Below, piece by piece: positions 11,613 to 25,767 of a stretch of DNA of 64,000 nt; positions within the stretch are counted from its first letter, which is position 1, and each line of letters starts with the position of its first letter. The notes under the pieces are model-generated. The model was not told where the DNA came from and did not search any database. It saw nothing but the letters and a program-made list of their open reading frames with translations. The position numbers were made by a program, and so were the translations under genes. The stretch is from contig NZ_CP092106.1 in NCBI RefSeq assembly GCF_029016485.1, positions 1,054,001 to 1,118,000 of the forward strand, in the 5' to 3' direction. Source of the stretch: Vibrio sp. JC009. Lineage in GTDB: Bacteria; Pseudomonadota; Gammaproteobacteria; Enterobacterales; Vibrionaceae.

Positions 11613-12995
11613 ATGCTAAAAATATACAACACGCTCACACGTCAAAAAGAGGAATTCAAACCCATCCATGCCGGTAAAGTTGGCATGTACGTTTGTGGAG
11701 TGACTATCTACGATCTCTGTCACATTGGCCACGGACGCACGTTTGTTTCCTTTGATGTGGTTTCACGTTACCTGCGCTACCTGGGTTACGATCTGACTTT
11801 CGTTCGTAATATCACAGATATCGATGACAAGATCATTAAGCGTGCAGCTGAAAACAATGAAAGCTGTGACTCTCTGACAGAGCGTCTGATCCAGGATATG
11901 TATCAGGATTTCGATGCGCTGAACATGAAGCGCCCGGATGTTGAGCCTCGTGCGACACATTTTATTCAGGAGATTATCGAACTTGTTGAAAGCCTGATTG
12001 AGCGCGGCTTTGCATACGTTGCTGAAAATGGCGATGTCATGTTTGAAGTGAGCAAGTATGACGATTACGGCAAGCTTTCTAAGCAGGACCTTGAACAGCT
12101 TCAGGCGGGTGCCCGTGTTGATGTTGAAAGTGCGAAGAAGAGCCCGCTGGATTTTGTTTTGTGGAAGATGTCTAAGCCGGGTGAACCAACCTGGGGATCG
12201 CCATGGGGCCCTGGCCGTCCGGGATGGCACATTGAATGCTCTGCGATGAACTCTGCGATTCTTGGTAACCATTTTGATATTCATGGCGGCGGTTCAGACC
12301 TTCAGTTCCCGCACCATGAAAACGAAATTGCTCAGTCTTGCTGTGCTCACGATACTCAGTACGTGAACACCTGGATGCACAGTGGCATGGTGATGGTAGA
12401 CAAAGAGAAAATGTCTAAGTCACTGGGTAACTTCTTTACCATTCGTGACGTGCTTGGGCACTACGATGCAGAGACAGTACGTTACTTCCTGATGTCCGGT
12501 CATTACCGCAGCCAGCTAAACTACAGTGAAGATAACCTGAATCAGGCCCGTGCTTCACTTGAGCGTCTGTATACCGCACTGAAAGGGCTGGACATGTCAG
12601 CAGAGCCTGCTGGTGGCGAAGAGTATGTTACCCGCTTTACTGAAGCGATGAATGATGATTTCAATACGCCAATTGCTTACTCTGTGCTGTTTGATATTGC
12701 CCGCGAAATCAACCGGGTTAAAACGGAAGATATCATTGCAGCATCTCAGCTTGGCGCACTAATGCGTGAGCTTGCTGATGTTATCGGTATTCTTTACCAG
12801 GATCCAGAAGCCTTCCTGAAAGGCGACGCAGGCAGCGATGATGAAGTGGCTGAGATTGAAGCTCTGATCAAACTGCGTAACGATTCCCGCGCAGCAAAAG
12901 ACTGGGCAAATGCTGATATGGCCCGTGACAAACTGAACGAGATGGGCATTGTTCTGGAAGATGGCCCGGAAGGCACGACCTGGCGTCGCGGCTAG
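11613..12995 (+). CDS. cysS: Cysteinyl-tRNA synthetase
   Basis: A 460-aa class I synthetase that charges tRNA-Cys. The HIGH motif is in [13 protein letters not shown] and KMSKS in [12 protein letters not shown]. Zinc ligands include the Cys in [10 protein letters not shown], the Cys in HIECSAM and the HENE segment. The length matches the family. It is divergent from ppiB and followed by a palindromic repeat and a terminator. Confidence 0.97.
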   Translation: MLKIYNTLTRQKEEFKPIHAGKVGMYVCGVTIYDLCHIGHGRTFVSFDVVSRYLRYLGYDLTFVRNITDIDDKIIKRAAENNESCDSLTERLIQDMYQDFDALNMKRPDVEPRATHFIQEIIELVESLIERGFAYVAENGDVMFEVSKYDDYGKLSKQDLEQLQAGARVDVESAKKSPLDFVLWKMSKPGEPTWGSPWGPGRPGWHIECSAMNSAILGNHFDIHGGGSDLQFPHHENEIAQSCCAHDTQYVNTWMHSGMVMVDKEKMSKSLGNFFTIRDVLGHYDAETVRYFLMSGHYRSQLNYSEDNLNQARASLERLYTALKGLDMSAEPAGGEEYVTRFTEAMNDDFNTPIAYSVLFDIAREINRVKTEDIIAASQLGALMRELADVIGILYQDPEAFLKGDAGSDDEVAEIEALIKLRNDSRAAKDWANADMARDKLNEMGIVLEDGPEGTTWRRG

Positions 12996-13028
12996 TAAGG
13001 CTTTCATCGGTCATTTCTGCTAAATATT

Positions 13029-13150
13029 CGTCATTCCCGCGAAGGCGGGAATCTAATGGAAGCGCGTTGTAGAGGCAAAGGTTATTGTTAACACTACAAC
13101 GCGTGGATAGTAGATCCCGGATAATGGCTTCGCTATTTCCGGGATGACGG
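13029..13150. repeat. MITE-like palindromic element downstream of cysS
   Basis: The element is bounded by CGTCATTCCCG (13029) and CGGGATGACG (13140), inverted with one gap. The left arm forms its own hairpin (TTCCCGC/GCGGGAA). The centre has a perfect 10-bp inverted repeat CGCGTTGTAG / CTACAACGCG. The right arm has CCCGG...CCGGG. This triple-hairpin layout and the TCATTCCCGCGAAGGCGGGA type end are seen in dispersed gammaproteobacterial repeats. It has no coding capacity. Confidence 0.65.
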
Positions 13151-13182
13151 AATAAAAAACGCCGGAATGACAGAAAAATACA

Positions 13183-13206
13183 AAATGCCCTCACGGGCTT
13201 TTTTTA
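13183..13206 (+). terminator. Intrinsic terminator after cysS
   Basis: GCCC-TCAC-GGGC is followed by seven T. It lies just beyond the palindromic element and ~50 bp before tdk. Confidence 0.75.
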
Positions 13207-13256
13207 TAACCGTAAAGGCAAAGAATATTGCCGACAGATAAGATAGGAACACCCTT

Positions 13257-13835
13257 GTGGCTCAGATGTACTTTTACTACTCTGCAATGAACGCAGGTAA
13301 ATCCACAACCCTTTTACAGTCTTCTTTCAACTACAAAGAAAGGGGAATGAACCCGGTTATCTTTACTGCTGCACTGGATGACCGTTACGGAGTCGGTAAA
13401 GTTGCTTCCCGGATTGGTTTGCAGTCTGATGCACACCTGTTTCAGACCGATACCGATCTTCTGCAGGCAATTACCGATCTGCATGAGAAAGAAAAGCTGC
13501 ACTGCATCTTAATCGACGAATGCCAGTTCCTGTCCCGCGAACAGGTTTACCAGCTAACAGAAGTGGTAGATAAACTGAATATCCCGGTACTTTGCTACGG
13601 CCTCCGCACTGACTTTCTGGGAGAGCTGTTCGAAGGCAGCAAATACCTGCTTTCCTGGGCAGACAAACTGATCGAACTAAAAACCATCTGCCACTGCGGC
13701 CGCAAAGCTAACATGGTGATCCGTACCGACGCTGAAGGTAACCCGATTGCGGAAGGTGATCAGGTAGCGATCGGCGGGAATGACAGGTATGTTTCGGTTT
13801 GCCGGCAGCATTATAAGGAAGCGTTGGGGAAATAG
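13257..13835 (+). CDS. tdk: Thymidine kinase
   Basis: A 192-aa type II thymidine kinase that phosphorylates thymidine in the salvage pathway. The Walker A loop is [12 protein letters not shown] at the N-terminus and the Walker B-like motif is LIDECQFL. A lasso and zinc region follows ([17 protein letters not shown], and CRQH at the end). The start is GTG; the resulting [16 protein letters not shown] is the expected N-terminus. No strong Shine-Dalgarno is seen. Confidence 0.96.
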   Translation: MAQMYFYYSAMNAGKSTTLLQSSFNYKERGMNPVIFTAALDDRYGVGKVASRIGLQSDAHLFQTDTDLLQAITDLHEKEKLHCILIDECQFLSREQVYQLTEVVDKLNIPVLCYGLRTDFLGELFEGSKYLLSWADKLIELKTICHCGRKANMVIRTDAEGNPIAEGDQVAIGGNDRYVSVCRQHYKEALGK

Positions 13836-13857
13836 GATTTTGGGCTAGGGGACTAGG

Positions 13858-14027
13858 GGACGGACTTCGTCCTTGAGGGAAATAAGGCTATAGGGAAAAG
13901 CTAAAAAGTTTGACATTATGTGCAGTCGAATCAAATCTTGCATAGCCCCATAGCCCCATAGCCCCATAGCCCCATAGCCCCATAGCCCCATAGCCCCATA
14001 GCCCCATAGCCCCATAGCCCCATAGCC
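13858..14027. repeat. GGACTTCGTCC module followed by 8-bp satellite CATAGCCC (10 copies plus 7 bases)
   Basis: CATAGCCC is repeated without error from 13941 to 14020, plus a partial copy to 14027. It ends two bases before the RimK-like stop codon region. The 80 bases before it carry the hairpin GGAC-TTC-GTCC (13862-13872) and AGGGAAAAGC, AAAAAG and GTTTGAC words, in the same order as 2616-2670 ahead of the GCCACCT satellite. The 193-bp gap has no gene; long frames here are created by the repeat. Confidence 0.9.
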
Positions 14028-14028
14028 A

Positions 14029-14988
14029 TTATCCAGCCCCAAACACCCTCCGAGAATAAACCACCCTCTCCACAGCCCCCGGATACTCCGCCGGAACCCC
14101 CAACCCCTCAACATGCATAAGCCTGGGTAGCAACCCGCTCCCATTCGCAATCTGTATCGCCAGTCCCGGACGGGCGTTGAGTTCCAGCACCATTGGGCCT
14201 TCTTCTTTATCCAGAACCATATCTGTGCCTAAGTAGCCGAGGCCGGTCATTTCCCAGGCGCTTGATGCCAGGGTCAGTAGCTTTTCCCAGTGGGGGACCT
14301 GAAGCTCACTGAGGTTTTTTCCTGTGTCGGGGTGCTGGTTTATGGGTTGATCAAACTGTACTGCCCGGACCGCTTTGCCGGTTGCGATATCTATGCCTAC
14401 GCCAACAGCGCCCTGGTGGAGGTTGGCTTTTCCATCTGAGGCTGCGGTTGAAAGCCTCATCATTGCCATAACCGGATAGCCTTTGAAAACGATAATGCGG
14501 ATATCCGGCACGCCTTCATAACTGAAGCCATCAAAACAGTCATCAAACTTAATCAGGTTTTCGATCACGGCAACGTCGTTTTTGCCGCCAAGGGAAAACA
14601 GTCCGGCCAGTGTATTGGTGATATGACGCTCTACATCCTGCCGGTTGATAACAGCACCTGAAGGTTTGGTGTATGTGCCATCCTGGTGGGAAATGATAAC
14701 CAGAATACCTTTGCCCCCGCTCCCCTGAGCGGGCTTGATCACAAAGCCGGGCCAGCTTTCTATCATTTTGTGGATGTTCCTGACTTCGGCCTGATGGCTG
14801 ATAACGCCAATTAGCTTTGGCACAGTTGCGCCGGCCTGTTCGGCAATCAGCTTGGTTTTGAGTTTATTGTCCACCAGAGGGTATTTTGAGCGGTCGTTGT
14901 AGCGGCCAATGTAGCCGCTGTTTCGCTGGTTCATCCCCATGATGCCTTTTTCTTTTAACTTAAGCGGGGAGGTAAATCGACTGAACAT
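14029..14988 (-). CDS. RimK-like ATP-grasp ligase (alpha-L-glutamate ligase-like)
   Basis: A 319-aa ATP-grasp protein. ATP-grasp motifs are present: KTKLIAEQAGATVPKLIG, FVIKPAQGSGGKGILVI (Lys and Gly-rich loop), VIENLIKF, PDIRIIVFKG, and GTDMVLDKEEGPMVLELNARPGL with the metal-binding ELNARPG. RimK relatives join amino acids to peptides or proteins by an amide bond. This subfamily is encoded with an inactive transglutaminase-7TM protein and a retropepsin-like protein, as here (4-bp gap to the upstream gene). Comparative genomics of amidoligases predicts a peptide-modifying role; the substrate is not known to me. Confidence 0.88.
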   Translation of the reverse strand: MFSRFTSPLKLKEKGIMGMNQRNSGYIGRYNDRSKYPLVDNKLKTKLIAEQAGATVPKLIGVISHQAEVRNIHKMIESWPGFVIKPAQGSGGKGILVIISHQDGTYTKPSGAVINRQDVERHITNTLAGLFSLGGKNDVAVIENLIKFDDCFDGFSYEGVPDIRIIVFKGYPVMAMMRLSTAASDGKANLHQGAVGVGIDIATGKAVRAVQFDQPINQHPDTGKNLSELQVPHWEKLLTLASSAWEMTGLGYLGTDMVLDKEEGPMVLELNARPGLAIQIANGSGLLPRLMHVEGLGVPAEYPGAVERVVYSRRVFGAG

Positions 14989-14992
14989 AGAC

Positions 14993-16501
14993 TTAACTCT
15001 CCGCCAGCGGTTTAAAGCGCTTTAGCTCGGTTAAACGGTAGCCTGTGTAGTTACCCAGTGCCAGAATGGCCGCCAGAACAACAAGCTGCAGACCGATAAA
15101 GTTAAAGGTCAGGTGCTGAATATAGGAGTTGGTCATTGCCAGATAGACAATTACCGCAGTAAGCAGTGAACCGCCTCCCTGAATCAGTACCTCTTTTGCG
15201 CCTTCTTCTTCCCATAGAATGGACATACGCTCGATTGTCCAGGAGAGGATAATCATAGGGAAAAAGGTAATACTCAGACCTTCAGTCAGTCCTATCTTAA
15301 ATGCCACAACGGTAAACACAGAGATGATCAGAATAACCGTGATAATCACGGCTGAAATCCGGGCCACCAGCAGAAGATTGAGTCGTGACAGATAACTGCG
15401 GATAATCAGGCCCGTTCCCACAATCACTAAAAAGCCGACTATCCCGGTAACCAGTTGAGTCTGGACAAAGGCCACCGCAATCAGAACCGGCATAAAGGTG
15501 CCTGATGTTTTCAGGCCGATAATGATTCTGAGAAACACCACGATAAGTGCACCGATCGGGATAAGCATAATGGTCTTAAACATCGCCTGCTCTTCCAGCG
15601 GCAGGCTATGAATGGAAAAGTTAATCAGGTTATCAGCGGTTATTTTGCTCTCCGTGGCTGCCCGGGGAGAGATTTCGTTGGCGATCATGGAAAAGTGGAT
15701 CTGGCTGTCCTGACCACCGACTACATCAAGCAGAGAGACATTTGACTCATCCCAGACCAGAACATTTTGAGGCTGTCCCTGAGTGCCGGAATCCGGATCA
15801 AACAGTATCCAGTTTTCGCCGCTCCAGACCTGAATCATATGGGAAATAGACTGACGTCTCCGTCCGTCTTCCAGAAAAATAACACCTGCAATTTTGTTGG
15901 GGACATCAGAATAAGAGAGCAGGTGGGAAACCAGCTCTGGCTTATTGGTGCCATCCAAAAGCAGGGAAGCATTCTGGCTCTCCTTATCATTTAATGCTTT
16001 GATTAACTCTCGCGCAAAAGTGATATTGTCTGCTGAACGTGCTGTTGCCTGCTTTATAAGTGCGATGGCTGCTGCTTCCTGCGAGCGGTTAAACACCGGC
16101 TTCCCTATGCTGTCTTCGTCCGGAGGAACCGGGATTACACCGGCATTGTCATCGGCAAGGAACTGGGTTTTGTAGTAGATGGTTTGCGGGCCTTCTGCGT
16201 GGCGCACAGACCACTCCGCTCTTCTGCCGGAGTCTGTCTGGATATAAGCCACGCCATAACCGGGAGAGGCGGAAAACTCTTCAATAAGGGTATAACCCTG
16301 CTGAGTTTTAGGCGCTGCAAGAGACACTTTGGCAGGTGCACCGGTACCGTTAAACTCGACCCTCGCTTCGATATCCCATACCTGGCGCTTTTCACCGGGT
16401 GTCCAGGGTACACCGTAGGTGTTATGGCGGTGAAAACTAAAGCTAAGACCAATCACAACCAACAGGCAGATCAGAATATAAAATGGAATTCTTGAAATCA
16501 T
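14993..16501 (-). CDS. Inactive transglutaminase-like periplasmic domain fused to seven TM helices
   Basis: A 502-aa membrane protein. There is an N-terminal anchor (FYILICLLVVIGLSF). A periplasmic region follows at ~25-270 with a transglutaminase-like fold segment (HLLSYSDVPNKIAGVIFLEDGRR, MIQVWSGENWILFDPDSGTQG) that lacks the usual Cys nucleophile. About seven TM segments occupy ~290-490. This matches the family described as inactive transglutaminase fused to 7TM helices. It is the middle gene of a three-gene operon with 14-bp and 4-bp spacings. The domain may bind a peptide; that is inference. Confidence 0.87.
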   Translation of the reverse strand: MISRIPFYILICLLVVIGLSFSFHRHNTYGVPWTPGEKRQVWDIEARVEFNGTGAPAKVSLAAPKTQQGYTLIEEFSASPGYGVAYIQTDSGRRAEWSVRHAEGPQTIYYKTQFLADDNAGVIPVPPDEDSIGKPVFNRSQEAAAIALIKQATARSADNITFARELIKALNDKESQNASLLLDGTNKPELVSHLLSYSDVPNKIAGVIFLEDGRRRQSISHMIQVWSGENWILFDPDSGTQGQPQNVLVWDESNVSLLDVVGGQDSQIHFSMIANEISPRAATESKITADNLINFSIHSLPLEEQAMFKTIMLIPIGALIVVFLRIIIGLKTSGTFMPVLIAVAFVQTQLVTGIVGFLVIVGTGLIIRSYLSRLNLLLVARISAVIITVILIISVFTVVAFKIGLTEGLSITFFPMIILSWTIERMSILWEEEGAKEVLIQGGGSLLTAVIVYLAMTNSYIQHLTFNFIGLQLVVLAAILALGNYTGYRLTELKRFKPLAES

Positions 16502-16515
16502 AATTTACCCCGTAC

Positions 16516-17253
16516 TTACTTCTTGTCATCTGGATTTGAGTAAAGATAAGTACCGCTCACATCAACCAGCGCAATGTCTTTGAGAAAGTCTCTTCCCAAC
16601 AGAACGGGGTAGGTCATATGAGAGCGGTCTGCCAGGGAAAACGGCACTTTTTCATGCAGTTTTCCCAGCTTTAGCCAGAGTTCAACAACGGGCCTTTTTA
16701 TGCTCTTTTTTGACGATGACTGGCGGATGCTGGTGTAACGAACAACAGGGGCTTCTATCAGTGAGTCATCTGTTCTCTCTTTTTCGCTAACAATGTGGAA
16801 TTTCACCCACTTTTTCCCTTCTCGCTCGAACTCCTGGATATCCAGTGCGTTAATGGAGGAAGTGGTGGCACCGGTATCTATCCTTGCACTGAAAGTCTGT
16901 TTTAATGTCGCAACGTTTACTGCTTCAACTGAGCCAAGAGTTACCTGGGTTTTCGGACTTTTCTCAGATTTATGTTTTGGCGTTCCGGGCGGAGTCTTTT
17001 TATCCGATAGGGGAGGCTGGGCTGCTTCGGTTTTAGCTATCTGGTTTTTCAGATGCTGCAGTTCCGACTCAAGACTGTCGATATAGTCGGACTGATTGCT
17101 GATAGCGAGCTCAAGGTTAGTCAGCTTCTGATTGAGATTTGCTTCTGACTGCAGAATGGCTTCTTTGGTTTCTTCACTAAAGTGTATGTCATCGGTAAGC
17201 GCGCATCCGGATAACAGAGAGAGGATAAAAAGTGACAGCGGAAGTGGTTTCAT
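16516..17253 (-). CDS. Retropepsin-like lipoprotein protease (usually named ATP-dependent zinc protease)
   Basis: A 245-aa protein. A lipoprotein signal ends in LSGC (residues ~14-17), followed by a coiled coil (~25-75) and a Pro/Lys linker. A C-terminal retropepsin-like domain follows. It has the aspartic-protease triad motif DTGA (near residue 125, in ARIDTGATTSS) and LLGRDFL (near 215), comparable to the IIGRN segment of retropepsins. No zinc or ATP motif is visible, so the common database name is misleading. It is the first gene of the operon with the transglutaminase-7TM and ATP-grasp genes and probably acts at the membrane. Confidence 0.87.
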   Translation of the reverse strand: MKPLPLSLFILSLLSGCALTDDIHFSEETKEAILQSEANLNQKLTNLELAISNQSDYIDSLESELQHLKNQIAKTEAAQPPLSDKKTPPGTPKHKSEKSPKTQVTLGSVEAVNVATLKQTFSARIDTGATTSSINALDIQEFEREGKKWVKFHIVSEKERTDDSLIEAPVVRYTSIRQSSSKKSIKRPVVELWLKLGKLHEKVPFSLADRSHMTYPVLLGRDFLKDIALVDVSGTYLYSNPDDKK

Positions 17254-17365
17254 TGTTAGCCTTACGTTATTGGTATTAAAAGCTTTTTGTCTCCCGCGAG
17301 TTTATCCAACAAAAAGGGTGCAAAAAGCACCCTTGTGTAAGCGTTATGTTAGCGTTGTGTCAGTT

Positions 17366-18337
17366 TTATGGATTACGTGCCACCAGAATTGCTCGTCTTG
17401 GTGCCGGGTATCCTTCTACGGTTTTTGAAGAATCTTCCGGGTCAAGATAATCAGGCAGCGAGTTATGGGTCATCCAGGAAGTGGTTCTCTGCTCATGCGT
17501 GCTTGTTACGTTTTCATCGACGATACGCACATCGGTAAAGCCAACGTTTTCCAGCCAGACTTTAAGTGCCTTTGCTGAAGGGAAGAAGTAGACATTTCTC
17601 ATCTGAGCATAACGGTCCACCGGCACAAGTACGGCCTTTTCGTCACCCTCAATCACCAGAGTTTCCAGAATCAGTTCACCACCGGAAACAAGTTGGTTTT
17701 TAAGCTGAATCAGGTGATCTAGAGGAGAGCGGCGGTGATACAGAACGCCCATGCTAAATACGGTATCAAAGGCATTCAGTTCAGGCAGCTGTTCAATCCC
17801 AAGAGGCAAAAGATGAGCACGCTGATCATCACCCATAAGTTTACGTACAGCTTCAAACTGAACCAGAAACAGGTGCGACGGGTCGATACCGACACACAGA
17901 CGGGCACCTTCACCCAGCATACGCCACATGTGATAGCCGTTACCACAGCCCACATCCAGCACAGAGCGGTCTTTAAGCGGGCTGATATGCGGCAGCACAC
18001 GGTCCCATTTCCAGTCCGAGCGCCATTCGGTATCGATATGGATACCGTGCAGGTTATACGGGCCTTTGCGCCACGGATGGAAAGTGCGCAGCAGGTTTTC
18101 CAGCTTCTTCCTTTCACCGCTGACCAGAGGCTCGTTATTGGAAACAGTGACCGAATCCTTAAGTTCAATATTGTCCGGTGTGCCTTCCTGAATCTTTTTC
18201 AGTGCTTTCAGCCAGCGCTCAAAGTCACCATGCTCAGCATTCTGCCAGTCCGTTAACTGCTGAGGAAGAATATTCAGCCATGGCTGCAGAACCGTATCCT
18301 GAGCAATCAACTGATAAAAATTAGAAAAATTAAACAT
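17366..18337 (-). CDS. cmoB: tRNA U34 carboxymethyltransferase
   Basis: A 323-aa SAM-fold enzyme that transfers the carboxymethyl group of carboxy-SAM to 5-hydroxyuridine-34 to give cmo5U. Family motifs are [14 protein letters not shown], the nucleotide loop [33 protein letters not shown] and [15 protein letters not shown]. It lies 84 bp downstream of cmoA on the same strand. The gap carries GGGCCTAGGGCCC and CATAGCCC words. Confidence 0.96.
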   Translation of the reverse strand: MFNFSNFYQLIAQDTVLQPWLNILPQQLTDWQNAEHGDFERWLKALKKIQEGTPDNIELKDSVTVSNNEPLVSGERKKLENLLRTFHPWRKGPYNLHGIHIDTEWRSDWKWDRVLPHISPLKDRSVLDVGCGNGYHMWRMLGEGARLCVGIDPSHLFLVQFEAVRKLMGDDQRAHLLPLGIEQLPELNAFDTVFSMGVLYHRRSPLDHLIQLKNQLVSGGELILETLVIEGDEKAVLVPVDRYAQMRNVYFFPSAKALKVWLENVGFTDVRIVDENVTSTHEQRTTSWMTHNSLPDYLDPEDSSKTVEGYPAPRRAILVARNP

Positions 18338-18421
18338 CGAAATTATTTAGTCTCAAAATAAGTAATAAATTCAACCAAGTTCAGATGTCCCAGGGCCTAG
18401 GGCCCAGAACCCCATAGCCCT

Positions 18422-22254
<3,833 letters not shown>

Positions 22255-22595
22255 GCTTACCGCTTACAAACATAGGTTGTTGTTTAACCAGCTAAAGCAT
22301 CCTGCCAGCCTCATTTTCTGTGGATAGTCTATATTGTGTGCCACAGATCTCATTTTAGATAACATATAAAACAATGTGCTTCATGGCAATTAAAAACTGG
22401 ATAGCGGATGTCTGCTTGAGGAAGCTGCTGCTGAAAATTGATGCTTTTCTAACCTGTCAGGGCAAAGTGATCCTTTTTTACAAGAAAAAGTCCCCATAAA
22501 GGTCGATTTTGAGCGACTTTCCGAGTATAAATGTGGGTTTGAATCGCAGCCATTGCTGCACTGGATTAAACGAATTAGAGATTGGGAATTTCATT
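22255..22595 (+). promoter_or_regulatory. Intergenic region between the Amt-GGDEF-EAL gene and aspS
   Basis: A 341-bp gap with no convincing gene. A TATAAA (22526-22531) about 65 bases before the aspS ATG is a possible -10, but its -35 is poor. The frame open from a TTG at 22509 is an upstream extension of aspS without family similarity. Confidence 0.35.
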
Positions 22596-24374
22596 ATGCG
22601 TACCCAGTATTGTGGTCACCTGAACAAGTCCCTTGTGGGACAAACTGTTGAACTGTGCGGTTGGGTAAACCGTCGCCGCGATTTAGGCGGTCTTATTTTC
22701 GTAGATATGCGAGATCGCGAAGGTATCGTTCAGGTAGTTGTTGACCCGGATATGAAGGACGTATTCGAAGTTGCCAACCAGCTAAGAAACGAGTTTTGCA
22801 TCAAGTTCACCGGCGAAGTACGTGCACGTCCGGAAAGCCAGATCAACAAAGATATGGCAACGGGTGAGGTTGAAGTTCTGGCTAAAGGCCTTGAAATCAT
22901 CAACCGCAGTGACGTTCTTCCTCTGGACTTTAACCAGAACAACACAGAAGAGCAGCGTCTGAAGTACCGTTACATCGATCTTCGCCGTCCTGAAATGAGC
23001 AACAACATCAAGCTTCGTGCTAAGGCTTCAAGCTTTGTTCGTCGTTTCTTAGATACTAACGATTTCCTGGATATCGAAACTCCGGTTCTGACTAAAGCGA
23101 CGCCTGAAGGTGCCCGTGACTACCTTGTACCATCTCGCGTACACAAAGGCAGTTTTTACGCTTTGCCTCAGTCACCTCAGCTGTTTAAGCAGCTTCTGAT
23201 GATGTCTGGTTTTGACCGTTACTACCAGATCGTTAAGTGTTTCCGTGATGAAGACCTGCGTGCTGACCGTCAGCCTGAATTTACTCAGATCGATATCGAA
23301 ACTTCATTTATGTCTGCTGAGCAGGTTCGTGAAGTGACTGAGCGTATGATCCGCGAAATGTGGCAGGAGCTTCTGAACGTTGACCTTGGTCAGTTCCCGA
23401 TTATGCCGTTTGAAGAAGCGATGCGTCGCTTTGGTTCAGACAAGCCCGACCTGCGTAACCCGCTTGAGCTGGTTGATGTTGCTGATCTAGTTAAAGAAGT
23501 TGAGTTCAAAGTATTTTCCGGTCCTGCAAATGATGAGAAAGGCCGCGTAGCGGTTATCCGTGTACCTGGCGGTGCTTCACTGACCCGTAAGCAGATTGAT
23601 GAGTACGGTAAGTACGTTGGTATTTACGGTGCGAAAGGTCTGGCATGGATGAAGGTGAACGATCTTGATGCTGGCATGGAAGGCATTCAGTCTCCGGTTG
23701 CTAAGTTCCTTTCTCAGGAAGTGATTAATGCCATTCTTCAGCGCACTGGTGCACAGACTGGCGATATCATTCTGTTTGGCGCCGATAAGGCGAGCATTGT
23801 TTCTGAAGCAATGGGCGCACTTCGTCTGAAGCTGGGCAGCGACCTTGAGCTGACAGATACTAAAGCATGGGCTCCGCTTTGGGTTGTCGACTTCCCAATG
23901 TACGAAGAAGACGACGAAGGCAACCTGCATGCGATGCACCACCCGTTCACAGCGCCACTTGGTGTAACGCCGGACGAGCTGAAAGCGAACCCTGCAGCCG
24001 CAAGTTCTGACGCTTACGATATGGTTATCAACGGCTACGAAGTGGGTGGCGGCTCGGTTCGTATCCACAATGCAGAAATGCAGGCAGCGGTATTTGATAC
24101 TCTGGGCATTAACGAAGAAGAGCAGAAGCAGAAGTTTGGCTTCCTGCTGGACGCGCTTAAGTTCGGTACTCCACCGCATGCGGGTCTGGCCTTTGGCCTT
24201 GACCGTCTGGTTATGCTGCTTTGTGGTACTGAAAATATCCGTGATGTTATCGCATTCCCTAAAACAACAGCGGCGGCGTGTCTGATGACAGATGCCCCAA
24301 GCCTGGCAAACCCTGCTGCGCTTGAAGAGCTGGCAGTTGCGGTCACCCTTGCTGAGAAGAAAGAAGAAGAGTAA
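22596..24374 (+). CDS. aspS: Aspartyl-tRNA synthetase
   Basis: A 592-aa class IIb synthetase for tRNA-Asp. The OB-fold anticodon domain is at ~1-110 ([26 protein letters not shown]). Catalytic motifs are [25 protein letters not shown] (motif 1 and after), [20 protein letters not shown] (motif 2) and [12 protein letters not shown] (motif 3). The bacterial GAD insertion is present. The start is the ATG at 22596 ([10 protein letters not shown], the standard N-terminus), not the TTG 87 bases upstream. Confidence 0.97.
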   Translation: MRTQYCGHLNKSLVGQTVELCGWVNRRRDLGGLIFVDMRDREGIVQVVVDPDMKDVFEVANQLRNEFCIKFTGEVRARPESQINKDMATGEVEVLAKGLEIINRSDVLPLDFNQNNTEEQRLKYRYIDLRRPEMSNNIKLRAKASSFVRRFLDTNDFLDIETPVLTKATPEGARDYLVPSRVHKGSFYALPQSPQLFKQLLMMSGFDRYYQIVKCFRDEDLRADRQPEFTQIDIETSFMSAEQVREVTERMIREMWQELLNVDLGQFPIMPFEEAMRRFGSDKPDLRNPLELVDVADLVKEVEFKVFSGPANDEKGRVAVIRVPGGASLTRKQIDEYGKYVGIYGAKGLAWMKVNDLDAGMEGIQSPVAKFLSQEVINAILQRTGAQTGDIILFGADKASIVSEAMGALRLKLGSDLELTDTKAWAPLWVVDFPMYEEDDEGNLHAMHHPFTAPLGVTPDELKANPAAASSDAYDMVINGYEVGGGSVRIHNAEMQAAVFDTLGINEEEQKQKFGFLLDALKFGTPPHAGLAFGLDRLVMLLCGTENIRDVIAFPKTTAAACLMTDAPSLANPAALEELAVAVTLAEKKEEE

Positions 24375-24414
24375 GTAATTCTTTTTTGACATCAAAGTGA
24401 GTGGTGTCGATAGT

Positions 24415-24441
24415 AAAAAATGCCCCCCGCGGGCATTTTTT
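24415..24441 (+). terminator. Intrinsic terminator after aspS
   Basis: Arms AAAAAATGCCC and GGGCATTTTTT enclose a CCCGC loop. The symmetric A/T runs allow function in both directions. Confidence 0.85.
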
Positions 24442-24549
24442 ATGTCTGCAGGAGTGCGATTACCTGTCTCATTCCTTTGATAGTAATGGTGATTCTTTAT
24501 GCCTCCTATGATAGCTTCGGTGAATTGGTATTATCGGCAGGGAAGAGGT

Positions 24550-25239
24550 ATGCGGTCGCTTATCATTGCAGTTATTGTGTTTTGTCTATCAGCTTGTGCT
24601 TCTGATGATGGTTCCCGTTCTTTTAACGTGAAGGACCTGGTGAAATCGGATATCGATCTGGTTACTGAGATTCATCTGGCGCAGCTTAGGGAACTCACAG
24701 AGCAGCTTATTGTAAAACTCTACAAGCGAAACCCGTCTGAGCTGAAAAAAAGCTCAGGAATGACGGTTGATGCGCGTGTGGCTCAGTTAATGACTGTAAA
24801 ACGTCCGGAAAAGGGATTTATTGAACTAGGCTATATGGATGGGGTAGAGGTTCTGCCGCTGGCTTTTTCCAAGGAGTTTAAGGGGGACAGGGTATTTGCT
24901 TTGATGGCAGGAGTAACAGGCATGCTCAGTGCTTCTTACAACAATCAGCTTGAGTTTAATATGCTGGACGAACTTGATCAGCAAAAGCTGTATGACAGCG
25001 CACGCAACCTGGAAACCATTACCTGGCGGCTGAATAATGCCCGTTATGATGATGGCTCACTTTTATTGCTTACCAATGGCATAGCCAAGAATGGTGTATC
25101 TAATCTCAGCTATGAAAGAATCTTCAGCAAGATGATCATTACTCAGGATCTGATGGCGAACATAGTTGCAGACAGCACCAGCCGCACCATAAATAAGGTG
25201 GTGCATGGCGTGGCATCATTTACATTTTTCCCAATTTAA
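24550..25239 (+). CDS. Putative lipoprotein of unknown function
   Basis: A 229-aa protein from the ATG at 24550, which has GGAAGAGG just upstream. An in-frame ATG 51 bases earlier would add a non-signal extension. The N-terminus MRSLIIAVIVFCLSAC is a lipoprotein signal with lipobox LSAC. The mature part is mixed helix without a domain I recognise (LVKLYKRNPSEL, ARNLETITWRLNNARYDDGS). It lies 9 bp before ruvC and may share its transcript. Confidence 0.8.
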   Translation: MRSLIIAVIVFCLSACASDDGSRSFNVKDLVKSDIDLVTEIHLAQLRELTEQLIVKLYKRNPSELKKSSGMTVDARVAQLMTVKRPEKGFIELGYMDGVEVLPLAFSKEFKGDRVFALMAGVTGMLSASYNNQLEFNMLDELDQQKLYDSARNLETITWRLNNARYDDGSLLLLTNGIAKNGVSNLSYERIFSKMIITQDLMANIVADSTSRTINKVVHGVASFTFFPI

Positions 25240-25248
25240 GGATAGTTA

Positions 25249-25767
25249 ATGATAATCCTTGGAATCGACCCCGGCTCACGTATTACAGGTTACGGCGTTA
25301 TCCGACAGGAAGGCCGACATCTGCATTATCTTGGCAGTGGTTGTATCCGTACATCTGAAAAAGAGTTGCCCGGCAGACTAAAGCAGATTTACGCCGGCGT
25401 AACAGAGATCATCACTCAGTTTCAGCCAGACGCCTTTGCCATTGAGCAGGTGTTTATGGCAAGAAACGCCGACTCAGCACTGAAACTGGGACAGGCCAGG
25501 GGCAGTGCAATCGTTGCCGCCGTAAACGCAGACCTACCCGTTTATGAATACGCTGCCAGACTGATCAAACAGGCGGTGGTTGGTACAGGTGGCGCTGATA
25601 AATCTCAGGTTCAGCATATGGTAATGAGTATGCTAAAACTTCCGGGAAAACCTCAGGCAGATGCCGCCGATGCGTTGGGGGTGGCGATATGTCATGCGAA
25701 TACCAACAAAACTCTGATTGCGCTGGCGGGGAAGGCTACTTCTGCCAGGAAGGGCAGGTATCGTTAA
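25249..25767 (+). CDS. ruvC: Crossover junction endodeoxyribonuclease RuvC
   Basis: A 172-aa Holliday junction resolvase with an RNase H fold. The acidic residues are visible: D7 in ILGIDPGS, Glu in FAIEQVF, and the C-terminal Asp pair in [13 protein letters not shown]. It acts with RuvAB encoded downstream. Confidence 0.97.
   Translation: MIILGIDPGSRITGYGVIRQEGRHLHYLGSGCIRTSEKELPGRLKQIYAGVTEIITQFQPDAFAIEQVFMARNADSALKLGQARGSAIVAAVNADLPVYEYAARLIKQAVVGTGGADKSQVQHMVMSMLKLPGKPQADAADALGVAICHANTNKTLIALAGKATSARKGRYR

Noticed and set aside
13845..14150. Gly/Tyr/Met/Leu/Trp-repeat protein (GYGAMGLW)
   Set aside because: This is translation of the CATAGCCC satellite, overlapping the RimK-like gene end.
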